NCBI RefSeq assembly: GCF_000281895.1
Contig: NZ_CM001558.1
Coordinates: forward strand, 1,430,556-1,494,555
Source of the DNA: Pseudomonas fluorescens Q2-87
Lineage (GTDB): Bacteria > Pseudomonadota > Gammaproteobacteria > Pseudomonadales > Pseudomonadaceae
Direction of reading: 5' to 3'
DNA length: 64,000 bases
The stretch's first letter is position 1. Every line of letters begins with the position of its first letter. The notes below the pieces were generated by a model that worked only from the letters and a program-made list of their open reading frames with translations, had not been told where the DNA came from and did no database searches. The translations under genes were made by a program, and so were the position numbers. Below are positions 55,773-64,000 of this stretch, one piece after another.

Positions 55773-57578
55773 TCAAAGTTGCGATTCCAGCGGCCCGCCC
55801 AGCACTTTTAAATATTCCAGCAGGGCCCAGCGTTCCTGCGGTTGCAGCAGGCGGCCAATCACGCCGTTGCCGCGTTCACCGGCGCGGAATTCATGTCCAC
55901 TGTTGTGGTTGCCGGTGATCCGGGTATCGAAGAGAAAACCGTTGGTAAAGGCTTCGGTACGGTAGCCCAAGTGGCGTGGATCGTATTCGAAGCTTCCTTT
56001 ATAGAAAGTGGTCGCTCGCTCGTCCTGGGGTGAGAGCAATTGATAGATCGTCGGCACCGAGCCGTTATGCAGGAACGGCGGCGTGGCCCAGACGCCCGCC
56101 AGCGGCCTGGCCTTGTAGGCGCGCAGTTCGCGCACGCCGATGGGCAGGCCGAAACCGTCCAAGGCCGGGCGCTCTGCCGGGGTGACGCCGGCGTCGCGGT
56201 AAGCGCGGTTTTCAACGAATGCGGTGACGTAGGCCAGGGCTTTGGCGACCGAGAGCTGGCTCATGTCCAGCGGTTGCGTCGGCGTCGGATGCAGTTGCAC
56301 TTCCAGCTTCGCCAACTCGGCCGGATCCCATTGCAGGCTGGTCAGGTCGAAGCGATGGTCAGCGATGTTGTTGGCGGCGCCCGGGTCGGTGCCGATCACT
56401 TGCACGGGCAGCATGTGCAATTGCTGGACGGGCCTGTCAGGCCCCTGGACCACCTTCGGCACGTGGCAGCCGGCGCAGTTTTCGGTGAACAAGGCGCGGC
56501 CCTTGGCGGCCAGGGGTTTATCGATCGAGCCCAAAAGTGCTTCCGGCCATACGGGCGGCTTGAGCAGTTGCAAGGTTTCTTCGATCTTGTTCAGGTCGCG
56601 CACGCGCACGCTGGAAGGGTAACGCGCATCGCCCTGCAACGGTTTGCCCTGGGCATCGAAGAAATTCAGCGTGGCGCCGACACCGAGTGCCTCGCCCACG
56701 TTGCGCGCCATCGGCTGCTGCGCCGAGCCATTCCATTGCACCCAGTCGAATGTCCAGATTTCCCACAATTGCGGGTAATCCACCGGTGCGTTGGCGACCC
56801 GGTAGTTTTCTGCCGAAATGGCATCGCCAAAACTGGCGTTGGCAATGCGGCCGAAGGCGTCGGTACGGCCAGGACCTTCTTGCGTGGGGTATAGGCCGCG
56901 GTGGGTATCATTCCAGGCCACCCGCAGGAACGTATCCAGAGAAGCCTTGAAAGCTGTGCGCAACGCTTCCTGGCCGCTGTCGTAATCCTTGCCCAGTACC
57001 TGGCGGGCGAAACGTTCGAACTTCCAGGGGTTGTAGTAGGTGGACGCCAGGCTGGCGACCAGTGCCTGTCCGAAACTGCCTCCGCGCAACGTAGGAACAC
57101 TGGAAGGCAGAACGTGTTGAGCCGACCCGCCATCGATTCGTATCGCCTGGCCCTTGAAGCGCAATTCGCCGGTGTGGCAAGCGGCGCAAGTGATATCCAG
57201 GAATTGGTCGTTGCTGCCCGGGTTCTGGTGCCGTGCGAAACCTACCGGCAAATTGCCGGGATTGCCGGGCGAAGCTTTCTGCGCCGGGTCGACCAGGAAA
57301 CCGAAACGCGCCAGGTACTCAGGCGCAGCGAAGCGCTGTTGCGAAAACGGCAGTTCGAGGGCCGTGAACCATTCGTAGCGCAGGCCTTTGACCTGTGTGC
57401 CCTGGGGCGTGAAGTAATACGTCTGGCGCTCGGCGGCGCTCCATTGATCCAGGTAATGCACCTGTTCGACGGGGGTATAGAACGGCAATCGCGGATTGGC
57501 GATGTAATAAAGCACCACGGCCACGACAACGATCAGCAGCGCGAGGAGCAGCAAAAGAATGCGAGAGAGAAGGCGCAC
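55773..57578 (-). CDS. Two-haem c-type cytochrome (peroxidase/RoxA-like)
   Basis: Protein of 601 residues with a membrane anchor (LLLLLALLIVVVAVVLYYIA) and two haem-binding motifs: CAACH near residue 132 and CAGCH near residue 369. The long N-terminal region and FALNEQ-free spacing put it in the di-haem peroxidase / rubber-oxygenase-like group. It is envelope-located, anchored facing the periplasm. Followed by a catalase-family gene, it could pass electrons from or to a peroxide-consuming partner, but the substrate is unknown. Confidence 0.88.
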   Translation of the reverse strand: MRLLSRILLLLLALLIVVVAVVLYYIANPRLPFYTPVEQVHYLDQWSAAERQTYYFTPQGTQVKGLRYEWFTALELPFSQQRFAAPEYLARFGFLVDPAQKASPGNPGNLPVGFARHQNPGSNDQFLDITCAACHTGELRFKGQAIRIDGGSAQHVLPSSVPTLRGGSFGQALVASLASTYYNPWKFERFARQVLGKDYDSGQEALRTAFKASLDTFLRVAWNDTHRGLYPTQEGPGRTDAFGRIANASFGDAISAENYRVANAPVDYPQLWEIWTFDWVQWNGSAQQPMARNVGEALGVGATLNFFDAQGKPLQGDARYPSSVRVRDLNKIEETLQLLKPPVWPEALLGSIDKPLAAKGRALFTENCAGCHVPKVVQGPDRPVQQLHMLPVQVIGTDPGAANNIADHRFDLTSLQWDPAELAKLEVQLHPTPTQPLDMSQLSVAKALAYVTAFVENRAYRDAGVTPAERPALDGFGLPIGVRELRAYKARPLAGVWATPPFLHNGSVPTIYQLLSPQDERATTFYKGSFEYDPRHLGYRTEAFTNGFLFDTRITGNHNSGHEFRAGERGNGVIGRLLQPQERWALLEYLKVLGGPLESQL

Positions 57579-57847
57579 GGTAACGTCCTTGTTTTGTTGA
57601 TATGCACTTATGCCTCAGTGCCGCGCGGCGGGCAAGTGGCCATTACCTGCGGCTTGGAGGGCAGCGGCAATTTGTCCCTGTACGTAACGGATGACAGATG
57701 CTTCATCCGCCCAGCCGTAAAAAGCGTTTGCGGACCTGAACTTATCCTCACTTTGTGGCTCACATGCCGGTAGCCATTGGTCGTGGCCGCCTGATAAGCT
57801 CGCGGCTTTACTCGATTGCCCTTTAGGCGCATGAACAAGGAAATAGC

Positions 57848-58561
57848 ATGAAACAGCATCGGTTGGCGGCGGCGGTAGCCCTGGTTGGCCTGGTACTCGC
57901 GGGTTGCGACTCGCAGACCAGCGTAGAGCTGAAAACCCCGGCGCAGAAAGCTTCCTACGGTATCGGCCTGAACATGGGCAAAAGCCTGGCTCAGGAAGGT
58001 ATGGATGACCTGGACTCCAAGGCAGTCGCCCAGGGCATCGAAGATGCCGTCGGCAAGAAGGAACAGAAGCTGAAAGACGACGAACTGGTCGAGGCCTTTG
58101 CCGCACTGCAAAAACGTGCCGAAGAGCGCATGGCCAAGATGAGCGAAGAGTCGGCAGCTGCCGGCAAGAAATTCCTCGAGGAAAACGGCAAGAAAGCCGG
58201 TGTCACCACCACCGCTTCCGGCCTGCAGTACGAAGTGGTCAAGAAAGCCGACGGCCCACAGCCTAAGCCGACCGATGTCGTGACTGTTCACTACACCGGC
58301 AAGCTGACCAACGGCACCGTGTTCGACAGCTCCGTTGAACGTGGCAGCCCGATCGATCTGCCGGTCAGCGGCGTGATTCCGGGTTGGGTCGAAGGTCTGC
58401 AACTGATGCACGTCGGTGAGAAGTACAAGCTGTACATCCCGAGCGACCTGGCCTACGGCGCCCAGAGCCCGAGCCCGGCCATCCCAGCCAACTCGGTCCT
58501 GGTATTCGACCTGGAGCTGCTGGCCATCAAGGATCCGACAAAAGAAGACGCAGCCAAGTAA
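57848..58561 (+). CDS. FKBP-type peptidyl-prolyl isomerase, lipoprotein
   Basis: Protein of 237 residues with lipobox VLAGC (Cys20). An N-terminal helical dimerisation domain (TPAQKASYGIGLNMGKSLAQ to KKFLEENGKKAGV) is followed by the FKBP domain: VVTVHYTGKLTNGTVFDSS, IPGWVEGLQLMHVGEKYKL and YGAQSPSPAIPANSVLVFDL. It is a chaperone-isomerase of the periplasm or outer membrane, FkpA/Mip-like. It diverges from the cytochrome gene, and a hairpin follows its stop. Confidence 0.93.
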   Translation: MKQHRLAAAVALVGLVLAGCDSQTSVELKTPAQKASYGIGLNMGKSLAQEGMDDLDSKAVAQGIEDAVGKKEQKLKDDELVEAFAALQKRAEERMAKMSEESAAAGKKFLEENGKKAGVTTTASGLQYEVVKKADGPQPKPTDVVTVHYTGKLTNGTVFDSSVERGSPIDLPVSGVIPGWVEGLQLMHVGEKYKLYIPSDLAYGAQSPSPAIPANSVLVFDLELLAIKDPTKEDAAK

Positions 58562-58577
58562 TTGCGTCTGCTATAAC

Positions 58578-58607
58578 GACAACGCCTCGCTTATGCGGGG
58601 CGTTGTT
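58578..58607 (+). terminator. Hairpin after the FKBP gene
   Basis: AACGCCTCGC and GCGGGGCGTT pair around TTAT. The tail (GTTGTTG) is only moderately T-rich. Confidence 0.75.
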
Positions 58608-58712
58608 GCATCCGGGCGGTGGAAATATCAAAAAAACGAACGCACAACGCAGACGGCAGTCATAGGCAATACAGGCGCTGTGCTAGACGCAGTCAGTCGA
58701 TCAAGTCAATGA

Positions 58713-58835
58713 AATGTTGGGTTTTTTTATGTGAGTAAAAAACGCCCGATTTAAGCTTGGCCCTTATGGAACGGGGGCTACAGCGCTGAAACGCGGCTCT
58801 GTTCACAAGGTTATCCACAATTTGTGTGGATAACA
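58713..58835. repeat. DnaA-box intergenic element, copy 2
   Basis: A T-run, GTGAGTAAAAAA, TTTAAGC and GGCCC lead to TTATCCACA (58811-58819) and an inverted TGTGGATAA (58825-58833), two perfect DnaA boxes five bases apart. The block order matches 39826-39944. It ends 18 bases before the YkvA ATG, so it also occupies that gene's promoter or leader. Confidence 0.65.
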
Positions 58836-58852
58836 TTTCAGTGGGAGAAAAA

Positions 58853-59308
58853 ATGAACGCACCGTGGAATTTTGCGCGATTCCTGCCCTTGGCAGGGCGC
58901 CTGCTGGCCCGCGGTCGATTGCCGACGTTATTGTTTGCCGTCGCCAGCAAGGGGGCCCGGGAAGGCGGTCGGCTGGGTAAGCTCAAGGAAGACCTGCGTT
59001 TGTTGCAGGCCCTGTGCCTGGCCTACTGGCGCGGCGAATACCGGGCCGTGAGTGCCAAGTCGATGCTTTCGGTGGTGGCGGGGCTCATGTATTTCCTCAG
59101 CCCCCTGGATGCGATCCCGGACATTCTGCCAATGTTCGGCATGTTCGATGACATCGCGGTGCTGGCATGGGTCATGAAGACCCTCGACGTCGAACTCGAC
59201 GCGTTTCGCGCCTGGCGTTATCGCCAATCCCCCGAGAAGCTTGCCCGGGTTGAACGACTTCCCGATACACCGGAACAACTCCAACACCAAGGTCGGGAAA
59301 AGCCCTGA
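58853..59308 (+). CDS. YkvA/DUF1232 family protein
   Basis: Protein of 151 residues. The DUF1232 signature is LMYFLSPLDAIPDILPMFGM, with FDDIAVLAWVMKTLDVELDA after it. The N-terminal third is basic and helical. The family is membrane-associated with unknown function. GGAG precedes the ATG. Paired DnaA boxes end 19 bases upstream. An upstream GTG at 58826 is unlikely as a start. Confidence 0.9.
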   Translation: MNAPWNFARFLPLAGRLLARGRLPTLLFAVASKGAREGGRLGKLKEDLRLLQALCLAYWRGEYRAVSAKSMLSVVAGLMYFLSPLDAIPDILPMFGMFDDIAVLAWVMKTLDVELDAFRAWRYRQSPEKLARVERLPDTPEQLQHQGREKP

Positions 59309-59421
59309 TCCTGCGCCTCTTGCCCCAGACAATTCATCACCCGCGACCTTAGCCGGTATTAGGATTACACTTCCAAGGAAAAAGGCTGACTCGCTAAGTG
59401 TTTTTGTCCTACGGGGTAGAC

Positions 59422-59763
59422 ATGGATATTCAGATAATCACCCGCGACGGAGAGCCCGAATACGCGGTTTTGCCGTGGGAGCAGTACCAGTCGTTGTTGA
59501 AGGCAGCAGGCATCGAACAAGCACCACCGCGTGAAGCGACAGTCCGTCACGCGGCGGCCCCGGGCCAGGTTCTCCCTGGCCTGGATCAATTACGCAGTTT
59601 GCGCGAAGGGAAGGGCATCGCCATCGAGGCGCTGGCCCGCACGGTAGGTATCAGCCCGTCATATCTGGCCTTGATCGAGAGCGGCGAGCGACAGCCCGAT
59701 GCCGCGATTCGACGCAGTCTGGCCTGGGAACTGACGGTGCCGGGTTGGAGGGAAGAATCGTGA
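59422..59763 (+). CDS. HTH (XRE) protein with Phd-like N-terminus
   Basis: Protein of 113 residues. Residues 1-30 (MDIQIITRDGEPEYAVLPWE) recall the edge strand of Phd/YefM antitoxins; an XRE-type HTH follows (IAIEALARTVGISPSYLALI, ESGERQPDAAIRRSLAWEL). It is probably a DNA-binding autoregulator. Its stop overlaps the GTG of the next gene, as antitoxin genes often do, but the partner has no known toxin fold. Confidence 0.85.
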   Translation: MDIQIITRDGEPEYAVLPWEQYQSLLKAAGIEQAPPREATVRHAAAPGQVLPGLDQLRSLREGKGIAIEALARTVGISPSYLALIESGERQPDAAIRRSLAWELTVPGWREES

Positions 59764-60131
59764 GCGTACGCATCAGTCGGCAGCATTGGGATGGGTTACT
59801 GGGGGAGTTGGACCAGGCGCGCCGCCAGCGCCACCTATTGACGTACCGCGCATTGCTGGAACGCTTGCAGCTTCCCAGCCCTGCCATGCAGACCTTGACT
59901 GCGGCCCTTGAACACCTGGCGGCGCTGGATGCCCGGGCGGAACAACCGCTACGCAGCTCACTGGTCATCAGCCAGGGCGCCAGCCGTTTACCGCGCACCG
60001 GGTTCTTCGAGTGCGTTGAGCGCCTCGGTCGTTTTTCCGGGCCTTCCGATGGCGTGGCCGCCGCTTCCTGGCACGCTTCTGAAGTGGTCCGGGTATTTGA
60101 ATACGAATACCCCGAGTCGGCGGAGGCCTGA
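59760..60131 (+). CDS. Conserved hypothetical protein
   Basis: Protein of 123 residues, not recognised. The start is GTG overlapping the HTH gene stop (GTGA). It has an all-helical first half with RISRQHWDGLLGELDQARRQ and LTYRALLERLQLPSPAMQTL, resembling a small winged or lid domain, and a less regular second half with GASRLPRTGFFECVERLGRF. It has no signal peptide. The next gene begins right after its stop, so three genes are likely co-translated. Confidence 0.72.
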   Translation: MSVRISRQHWDGLLGELDQARRQRHLLTYRALLERLQLPSPAMQTLTAALEHLAALDARAEQPLRSSLVISQGASRLPRTGFFECVERLGRFSGPSDGVAAASWHASEVVRVFEYEYPESAEA

Positions 60132-60533
60132 GTGCTCTGGCGGATCAAGGCTCGGCTCGGCTACTGGCTGGCGCGACGGTTGTTTCATTGGCAATGGTTT
60201 GTCCGCCAACCTCGCGGCTGGGCCTGGCTCGAGGGCCAGTTCTCGCGCATGGCGAACCTGGGCGACGTCGGTGCGCAAAGTTTTTACGGGCACATCCTGA
60301 CGTTTCGTGGCCAGGGGCTGGGCGCCCGCGAAGAAGGGGTTCGCCTGCTGCGGCTGGCGGCACTGGCGGGCGACGGCAAGGCCGCTTACCAGGTCGGTGT
60401 GATCAGCCTGGCCGGTACGGCCAGCAAGGCGCCGGATCCGGTCGAAGCGGCACGCTGGTGGACCTTGGCAGCGAAGGCCGGGCATCCGCTGGCTGAAATC
60501 AAGCTCAAGTCGCTCGATGCCCGTAACCCGTAG
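60132..60533 (+). CDS. Sel1-repeat protein
   Basis: Protein of 133 residues. It starts with GTG directly after the previous stop. After a basic N-terminal helix (IKARLGYWLARRLFHWQW) come three Sel1-type helical hairpins, one with GVRLLRLAALAGDGKAAYQV, one with PVEAARWWTLAAKAGHPLAE. Sel1 proteins serve as adaptors. The neighbouring Rhs gene makes an adaptor role for that protein conceivable; no evidence decides it. Confidence 0.86.
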   Translation: MLWRIKARLGYWLARRLFHWQWFVRQPRGWAWLEGQFSRMANLGDVGAQSFYGHILTFRGQGLGAREEGVRLLRLAALAGDGKAAYQVGVISLAGTASKAPDPVEAARWWTLAAKAGHPLAEIKLKSLDARNP

Positions 60534-60555
60534 GGCAATTAGCGAATCGCCCTAC
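60530..60555 (+). other. Hairpin after the Sel1 gene
   Basis: GTAGGGC and GCCCTAC pair around a 12-base loop (AATT/GAAT flank). No T-run follows, so termination here is doubtful. Confidence 0.45.
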
Positions 60556-60639
60556 GCCCGCTGCTTCTTTCGCTGACTTTTTTCCTCATCGATCCCCGGC
60601 ACAGTCTCGCGCTTCCTGAGCGCTGCGAGACGTCTGCCC

Positions 60640-60699
60640 ATGTCCGACCGTTTTTTCCTGCTGGCCCTTGATCGAGCCGTGTCCCAATGGACCCGATAA
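60640..60699 (+). CDS. Possible 19-codon leader reading frame overlapping the rhs start
   Basis: ATG at 60640 begins MSDRFFLLALDRAVSQWTR and stops 13 bases past the rhs ATG. Overlap with rhs in another frame may couple translation; it could also be chance, since no good ribosome-binding site precedes it. Confidence 0.3.
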   Translation: MSDRFFLLALDRAVSQWTR

Positions 60700-63600
60700 G
60701 CCGTATCGAGCAGGAACTCGACAGTTTCCCAGGCACCTTGTCGATCTACCGCGAGCAGCTCGAACGCTGGTATAGCCAGGCCGCGGACCGGGCCAGCCAT
60801 CTAGTCGACTTGCCCTCGCTGATGGGCATGGAACGGTTGATCCGTTTCGGCGACAGCAGCACCGCCGTCAGCACCGGTGATGATGATTTCCTCTCTACCG
60901 TCGTTCGCTGCCCGCAAGGCGGGGTGATGACCATCGAGAGCAAATTCGAGTCGGTGTATGACATTCCGCTGGGCGACATCGTGGTGGATGTCGTCGCGGT
61001 GGACAGCGGCGAGATCACGCCAGTCAAGCTCGATGCCCAGGGCATCGGGACTTTCGAGGGGGAAGCGGGCCGGTTCTATCAGGTTCATGTCCAGGGCGAA
61101 GTTTCATCCGCACAAATCAACAGCCTGTTTTCTTCCTACGATGGCCTGAGCATTGAGCTGACGGACTGGTTACGTGGTGAGTGGCAGGGCTTCAAGCCGC
61201 AGTGGGCGCAGCAATCATTAGCGACCTCGGCGGCAGCGGTGGGCAACGGGCTGCTCGCCGGCAGTTGGGCAGCGATCGAAGGGGTGTGGGACAGCATTGG
61301 CCTGCTGTCGGACATCCTCAAGGACCCTGGTCAATTTATTGAGCGTTTGGGCGCCAGCGCTGCTCAGTTGCAAAAGCTCGCGCTGGACACGCCACTGGTC
61401 ATGGCGAAGCTGCAATTGCTGGCCAGTGACGAAGCCGCGTTATGCCTGCTGGTGCGCACCGCCAGTCTCTGGCTGGACATGTTGCCGCCTAGCGAGGTGG
61501 CCGGCGAAGCGGCCGAAGCCTTATCGACTGTGGCGGTGCAGCTGCTGATCGATCTGTTGATCGGTGTGGTCTTGACCTTCACCGGGGCGGCTACCGGCGT
61601 GGCGTATTTGTCGATGCGCTTGGGGCATGTGGGCGTGCGGCTGCTGAACGCCATGCAGCGTTTTATCAGCGCGATGTTCGCGGTGGTCAACGGCTTCATG
61701 ACCTATGTGGATCGCTACAAGACCGTAGCGGCCCGGGGGATCGCGGCCGGAGTTAAAAAGGGGCGTATGCAGCTTCGCTGGGACGCGCAGCGCAATACCA
61801 CACTGAAAAAAGACGAATCCTACGTCGACGCGCCCAAACAATCGAAAAACCCCAACGGCGACAGCGCCGACACCGCAGCCCAGACCCAAACCAGCGGTTG
61901 CCCGGTGTCGATGGTCACCGGCGAAGAACTGCTGACCCTCGAGGACGGCACGCTCGATGGTCGGCTGCCGTTTGTCTTCACCCGGCTGTACCGCACCAGC
62001 GCCGTGGACCTGGACGTTGGGCTCGGACGCGGCTGGAGCCATGCCCTGGCGCATCGCTTGGAGCTGGAGGACGAGCAGGTCATCTGGGTCGACCAGGAAA
62101 ACCGCCGCACCCCGTTTCCACTGCCCGATACCCGGCGTCCGGCGATCCACAACAGCCTGGCCCGCGCCGCGATTTACTTAGGGACCGAGCCGGACGAACT
62201 GATCATCGCCCAGCCCGGCGAGCAGGCACCTTTCCTACATTTTCGCGACGGTCGTCTGACCGCCCTCAGTGATCGCTACGACAACCGCCTGACGATCCAG
62301 CGCAACCTCCACGGTGACATCAGCCGCCTCGACAACGGTGCCGGACGCGCCCTGCGGCTGCGTTACGAGCAGCGTCAGCTGATCGCCGTGGATTATCAAT
62401 CCTTCCACCCAGCCGCCAGCCTGGATGAAGCCTGGCGTACCGAACAGACCCTGGCGTCCTACCGCTACGACGGACGTTCCCGACTGATCGAAGCGACCAA
62501 CGCCGTCGGTGAAAGCGAGCGCTACGACTACGACGACCAGCACGTCATCCTCCAGCGACAACTGGCCGGCGGGGCCAGCTTCTACTGGGAATGGCAGGGC
62601 GCCGGGCGGGCGGCTCGTTGCGTGCGGCACTGGGCCTCGTTCGCGCAGATGGACAGCCGCTACACCTGGGGCGAGGACGGTCGTGTCACGGTCCAGCACC
62701 TCGACGGCAGCCAGCAAGTGTATGTCCACGACGACCGGGCGCGGCTGGTGCGCCAGGTCGAACCCGATGGCGGTGAGCACCTCAAGGCGTACGACGAACA
62801 GGGCCGGTTGATTGCCGAGCAGGATCCGCTGGGCGCCGTCACCGAATACCGCTACGACGAAGTCGGGCGACTGGTGGCGCTGATTCCGCCCATTGATGAG
62901 CCCACGTCCTACGAATACCGCAAGGGTTTCCTGCACAGCCGTTCACGCGGCAACGCCGTGTGGACCTACCGGCGCAACGCCCAGGGCGATGTGACCGCAA
63001 CCGTCGATCCTGATGGGCAACGTACCGCTTATGGCTACGACGCCCATGGGCAATTGCTGTTTATCCGTTACCCCGACGGCGGCGAACACCGCTTCATCAG
63101 GAATCGCCTGGGCCAGCTGACGGAAGAAATCCTGCCCGATGGCGGACGCTGGTGTTTTTCCTACGACGCCCTGGGACGGCTGCTGACCCGCCAGGACGAA
63201 CACGGCGCCCTTATCCATTACCGATGGGACGCGGTAGGGCGAATGCTTCAGGTGACCTTGCCGACCGGCGCGACCCGGGCCTGGAGCTACAACGCCTACG
63301 GCAAGGTCACCAGCGAGCGCGACGAACTGGGGCGCGTCACCCGTTACGAGTACGCCGACGACCTGCACCTGATCAGCCGCCGCCTCAACCCCGACGGCAC
63401 TGAGCTGAAGTATCGCTACGACTCGGCAAGGCTGTTGCTGACCGAGATCGAAAACGAATCCGGCGAAAAATACCGGCTGGACTACACGCCCAACGGTTTG
63501 ATCCGACAGCAGATCGGCTTCGACGGCCAACGCACCGCCTACGCCTATGACCTCAACGGCCATTTGCTGGAAAAAACCGAGCACGGCGAAGACGGTTCCC

Positions 63601-64000
63601 TGCGCGCCACGCACTACCAGCGCGACGCAACCGGGCGCCTGCTGCTCAAGACCCTGCCCGACGGCCAGGCGATCGAGTACCGCTACGACCGGCTCGGCCG
63701 GCTGGTGCATGTCGATGACGGCACGGACCATCCGCTGGCCTTCGAGTACGACGCCCAGGACCGACTGATCACCGAGCACCAGGGCTGGGGCACCCTGCGC
63801 TATGGCTACGACGCCTGCGGACGGCTCAACCACCTGCGCCTGCCGGACCACAGCAAGCTCGACTATCACCACGCCCGAGGCGGTGCGCTGACTGCCATCG
63901 ACCTGAACGGCGCACGGCTCACCGAGCACCAGATGCGCGGCGGTCGCGAACTGGAGCGCCAGCAGGGCCTGGTGCTCAGCCGGTACGACTACGACGAACA
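60687..64000 (+). CDS. Rhs/YD-repeat protein (3' end outside window)
   Basis: The frame is open for 1104 codons from the first ATG after a stop. Residues 1-400 are unlike the PAAR-led Rhs effectors I know: a helical start (ISRIEQELDSFPGTLSIYRE), a beta domain (FESVYDIPLGDIVVDVVAVD), then a hydrophobic segment near 283-310 (LLIDLLIGVVLTFTGAATG). A DUF6531-like start of the Rhs cage follows near 402 (SGCPVSMVTGEELL), then YD repeats from about 590 (YRYDGRSRLIEATN, YEYADDLHL). The C-terminal toxin and immunity gene lie beyond 64000. No strong ribosome-binding site precedes the ATG. Confidence 0.9.
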   Translation, partial: MDPISRIEQELDSFPGTLSIYREQLERWYSQAADRASHLVDLPSLMGMERLIRFGDSSTAVSTGDDDFLSTVVRCPQGGVMTIESKFESVYDIPLGDIVVDVVAVDSGEITPVKLDAQGIGTFEGEAGRFYQVHVQGEVSSAQINSLFSSYDGLSIELTDWLRGEWQGFKPQWAQQSLATSAAAVGNGLLAGSWAAIEGVWDSIGLLSDILKDPGQFIERLGASAAQLQKLALDTPLVMAKLQLLASDEAALCLLVRTASLWLDMLPPSEVAGEAAEALSTVAVQLLIDLLIGVVLTFTGAATGVAYLSMRLGHVGVRLLNAMQRFISAMFAVVNGFMTYVDRYKTVAARGIAAGVKKGRMQLRWDAQRNTTLKKDESYVDAPKQSKNPNGDSADTAAQTQTSGCPVSMVTGEELLTLEDGTLDGRLPFVFTRLYRTSAVDLDVGLGRGWSHALAHRLELEDEQVIWVDQENRRTPFPLPDTRRPAIHNSLARAAIYLGTEPDELIIAQPGEQAPFLHFRDGRLTALSDRYDNRLTIQRNLHGDISRLDNGAGRALRLRYEQRQLIAVDYQSFHPAASLDEAWRTEQTLASYRYDGRSRLIEATNAVGESERYDYDDQHVILQRQLAGGASFYWEWQGAGRAARCVRHWASFAQMDSRYTWGEDGRVTVQHLDGSQQVYVHDDRARLVRQVEPDGGEHLKAYDEQGRLIAEQDPLGAVTEYRYDEVGRLVALIPPIDEPTSYEYRKGFLHSRSRGNAVWTYRRNAQGDVTATVDPDGQRTAYGYDAHGQLLFIRYPDGGEHRFIRNRLGQLTEEILPDGGRWCFSYDALGRLLTRQDEHGALIHYRWDAVGRMLQVTLPTGATRAWSYNAYGKVTSERDELGRVTRYEYADDLHLISRRLNPDGTELKYRYDSARLLLTEIENESGEKYRLDYTPNGLIRQQIGFDGQRTAYAYDLNGHLLEKTEHGEDGSLRATHYQRDATGRLLLKTLPDGQAIEYRYDRLGRLVHVDDGTDHPLAFEYDAQDRLITEHQGWGTLRYGYDACGRLNHLRLPDHSKLDYHHARGGALTAIDLNGARLTEHQMRGGRELERQQGLVLSRYDYDE

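Noticed and set aside
58692..59332. Minus-strand frames over ykvA and its leader
   Set aside because: The DUF1232 motif and ribosome-binding site fix the plus-strand gene; the opposite frames show nothing.
62943..63929. 328-codon minus-strand frame inside rhs
   Set aside because: It is the antisense of regular YD repeats. Its repeated Val/Gly pattern follows from the repeat codons.

Overview
This window is chromosomal DNA of a Pseudomonas, most likely from the P. fluorescens complex. The reasons are the gene order gacS-cysM-rlmD-relA-mazG, a cobO-to-cobS cobalamin operon behind a B12 riboswitch, a marR/MFS/gpx/fadL neighbourhood, dispersed 'GTGGCGAGGGAGCTTGCTC' and 'TGTGGGAGCGGGCTTGCTC' REP pairs, and tRNA-Val/tRNA-Asp pairs. 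No phage, insertion sequence or CRISPR array was seen. Most of the window is core genome. The accessory part is an Rhs-repeat gene that runs off the right end.

Layout. 1-6.8 kb: an overlapping arsC-wrbA-DUF2069 chain, a TlpA-like lipoprotein, two small coupled genes, a D-lactate dehydrogenase and the hybrid kinase GacS. 7-13.5 kb: cysM, rlmD, relA, mazG and a DUF2058 gene on the plus strand. 13.8-19.6 kb: purM-purN-DUF3108 (minus) diverging from DUF2066-perM-hda (plus). 19.8-23.3 kb: two NlpC/P60 lipoproteins, a sorbosone-dehydrogenase-like lipoprotein and an unknown protein. 23.5-32.8 kb: a cobalamin riboswitch and ten late B12 genes, nearly all overlapping. 32.8-34.1 kb: an RcsB-like response regulator and an HTH-only LasR-type protein behind a near-ideal lux-box promoter. 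34.2-38.1 kb: MarR regulator, MFS pump, 39-residue membrane peptide, glutathione peroxidase and a FadL-type porin. 38.1-42 kb: small unknown genes, a DnaA-box element and rmuC. 42.1-53.9 kb: an SSF-type hybrid sensor kinase, a TetR/MFS pair, a cupin, a TDT transporter, an LplT/PlsC fusion, a guanidinium exporter under a guanidine-II riboswitch, a BASS symporter and rdgC. 54-58.6 kb: a duplicated tRNA-Val/tRNA-Asp unit, a catalase-family protein with a two-haem cytochrome, and an FKBP isomerase. 58.7-64 kb: a second DnaA-box element, a YkvA protein, three overlapping small genes and the truncated rhs gene.

The most unusual items are: the lux-box promoter driving a LuxR protein that has no signal-binding domain; a REP pair that has become the coding 3' end of cobB and abuts the bluB start; two related intergenic elements with paired DnaA boxes; identical TATATA-centred operators at marR and its MFS neighbour; a six-base homopolymer that decides the reading frame at the fadL start; and an Rhs protein with an unfamiliar N-terminal region of about 400 residues. 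All calls come from reading the sequence and remembered family features. No database search was run.
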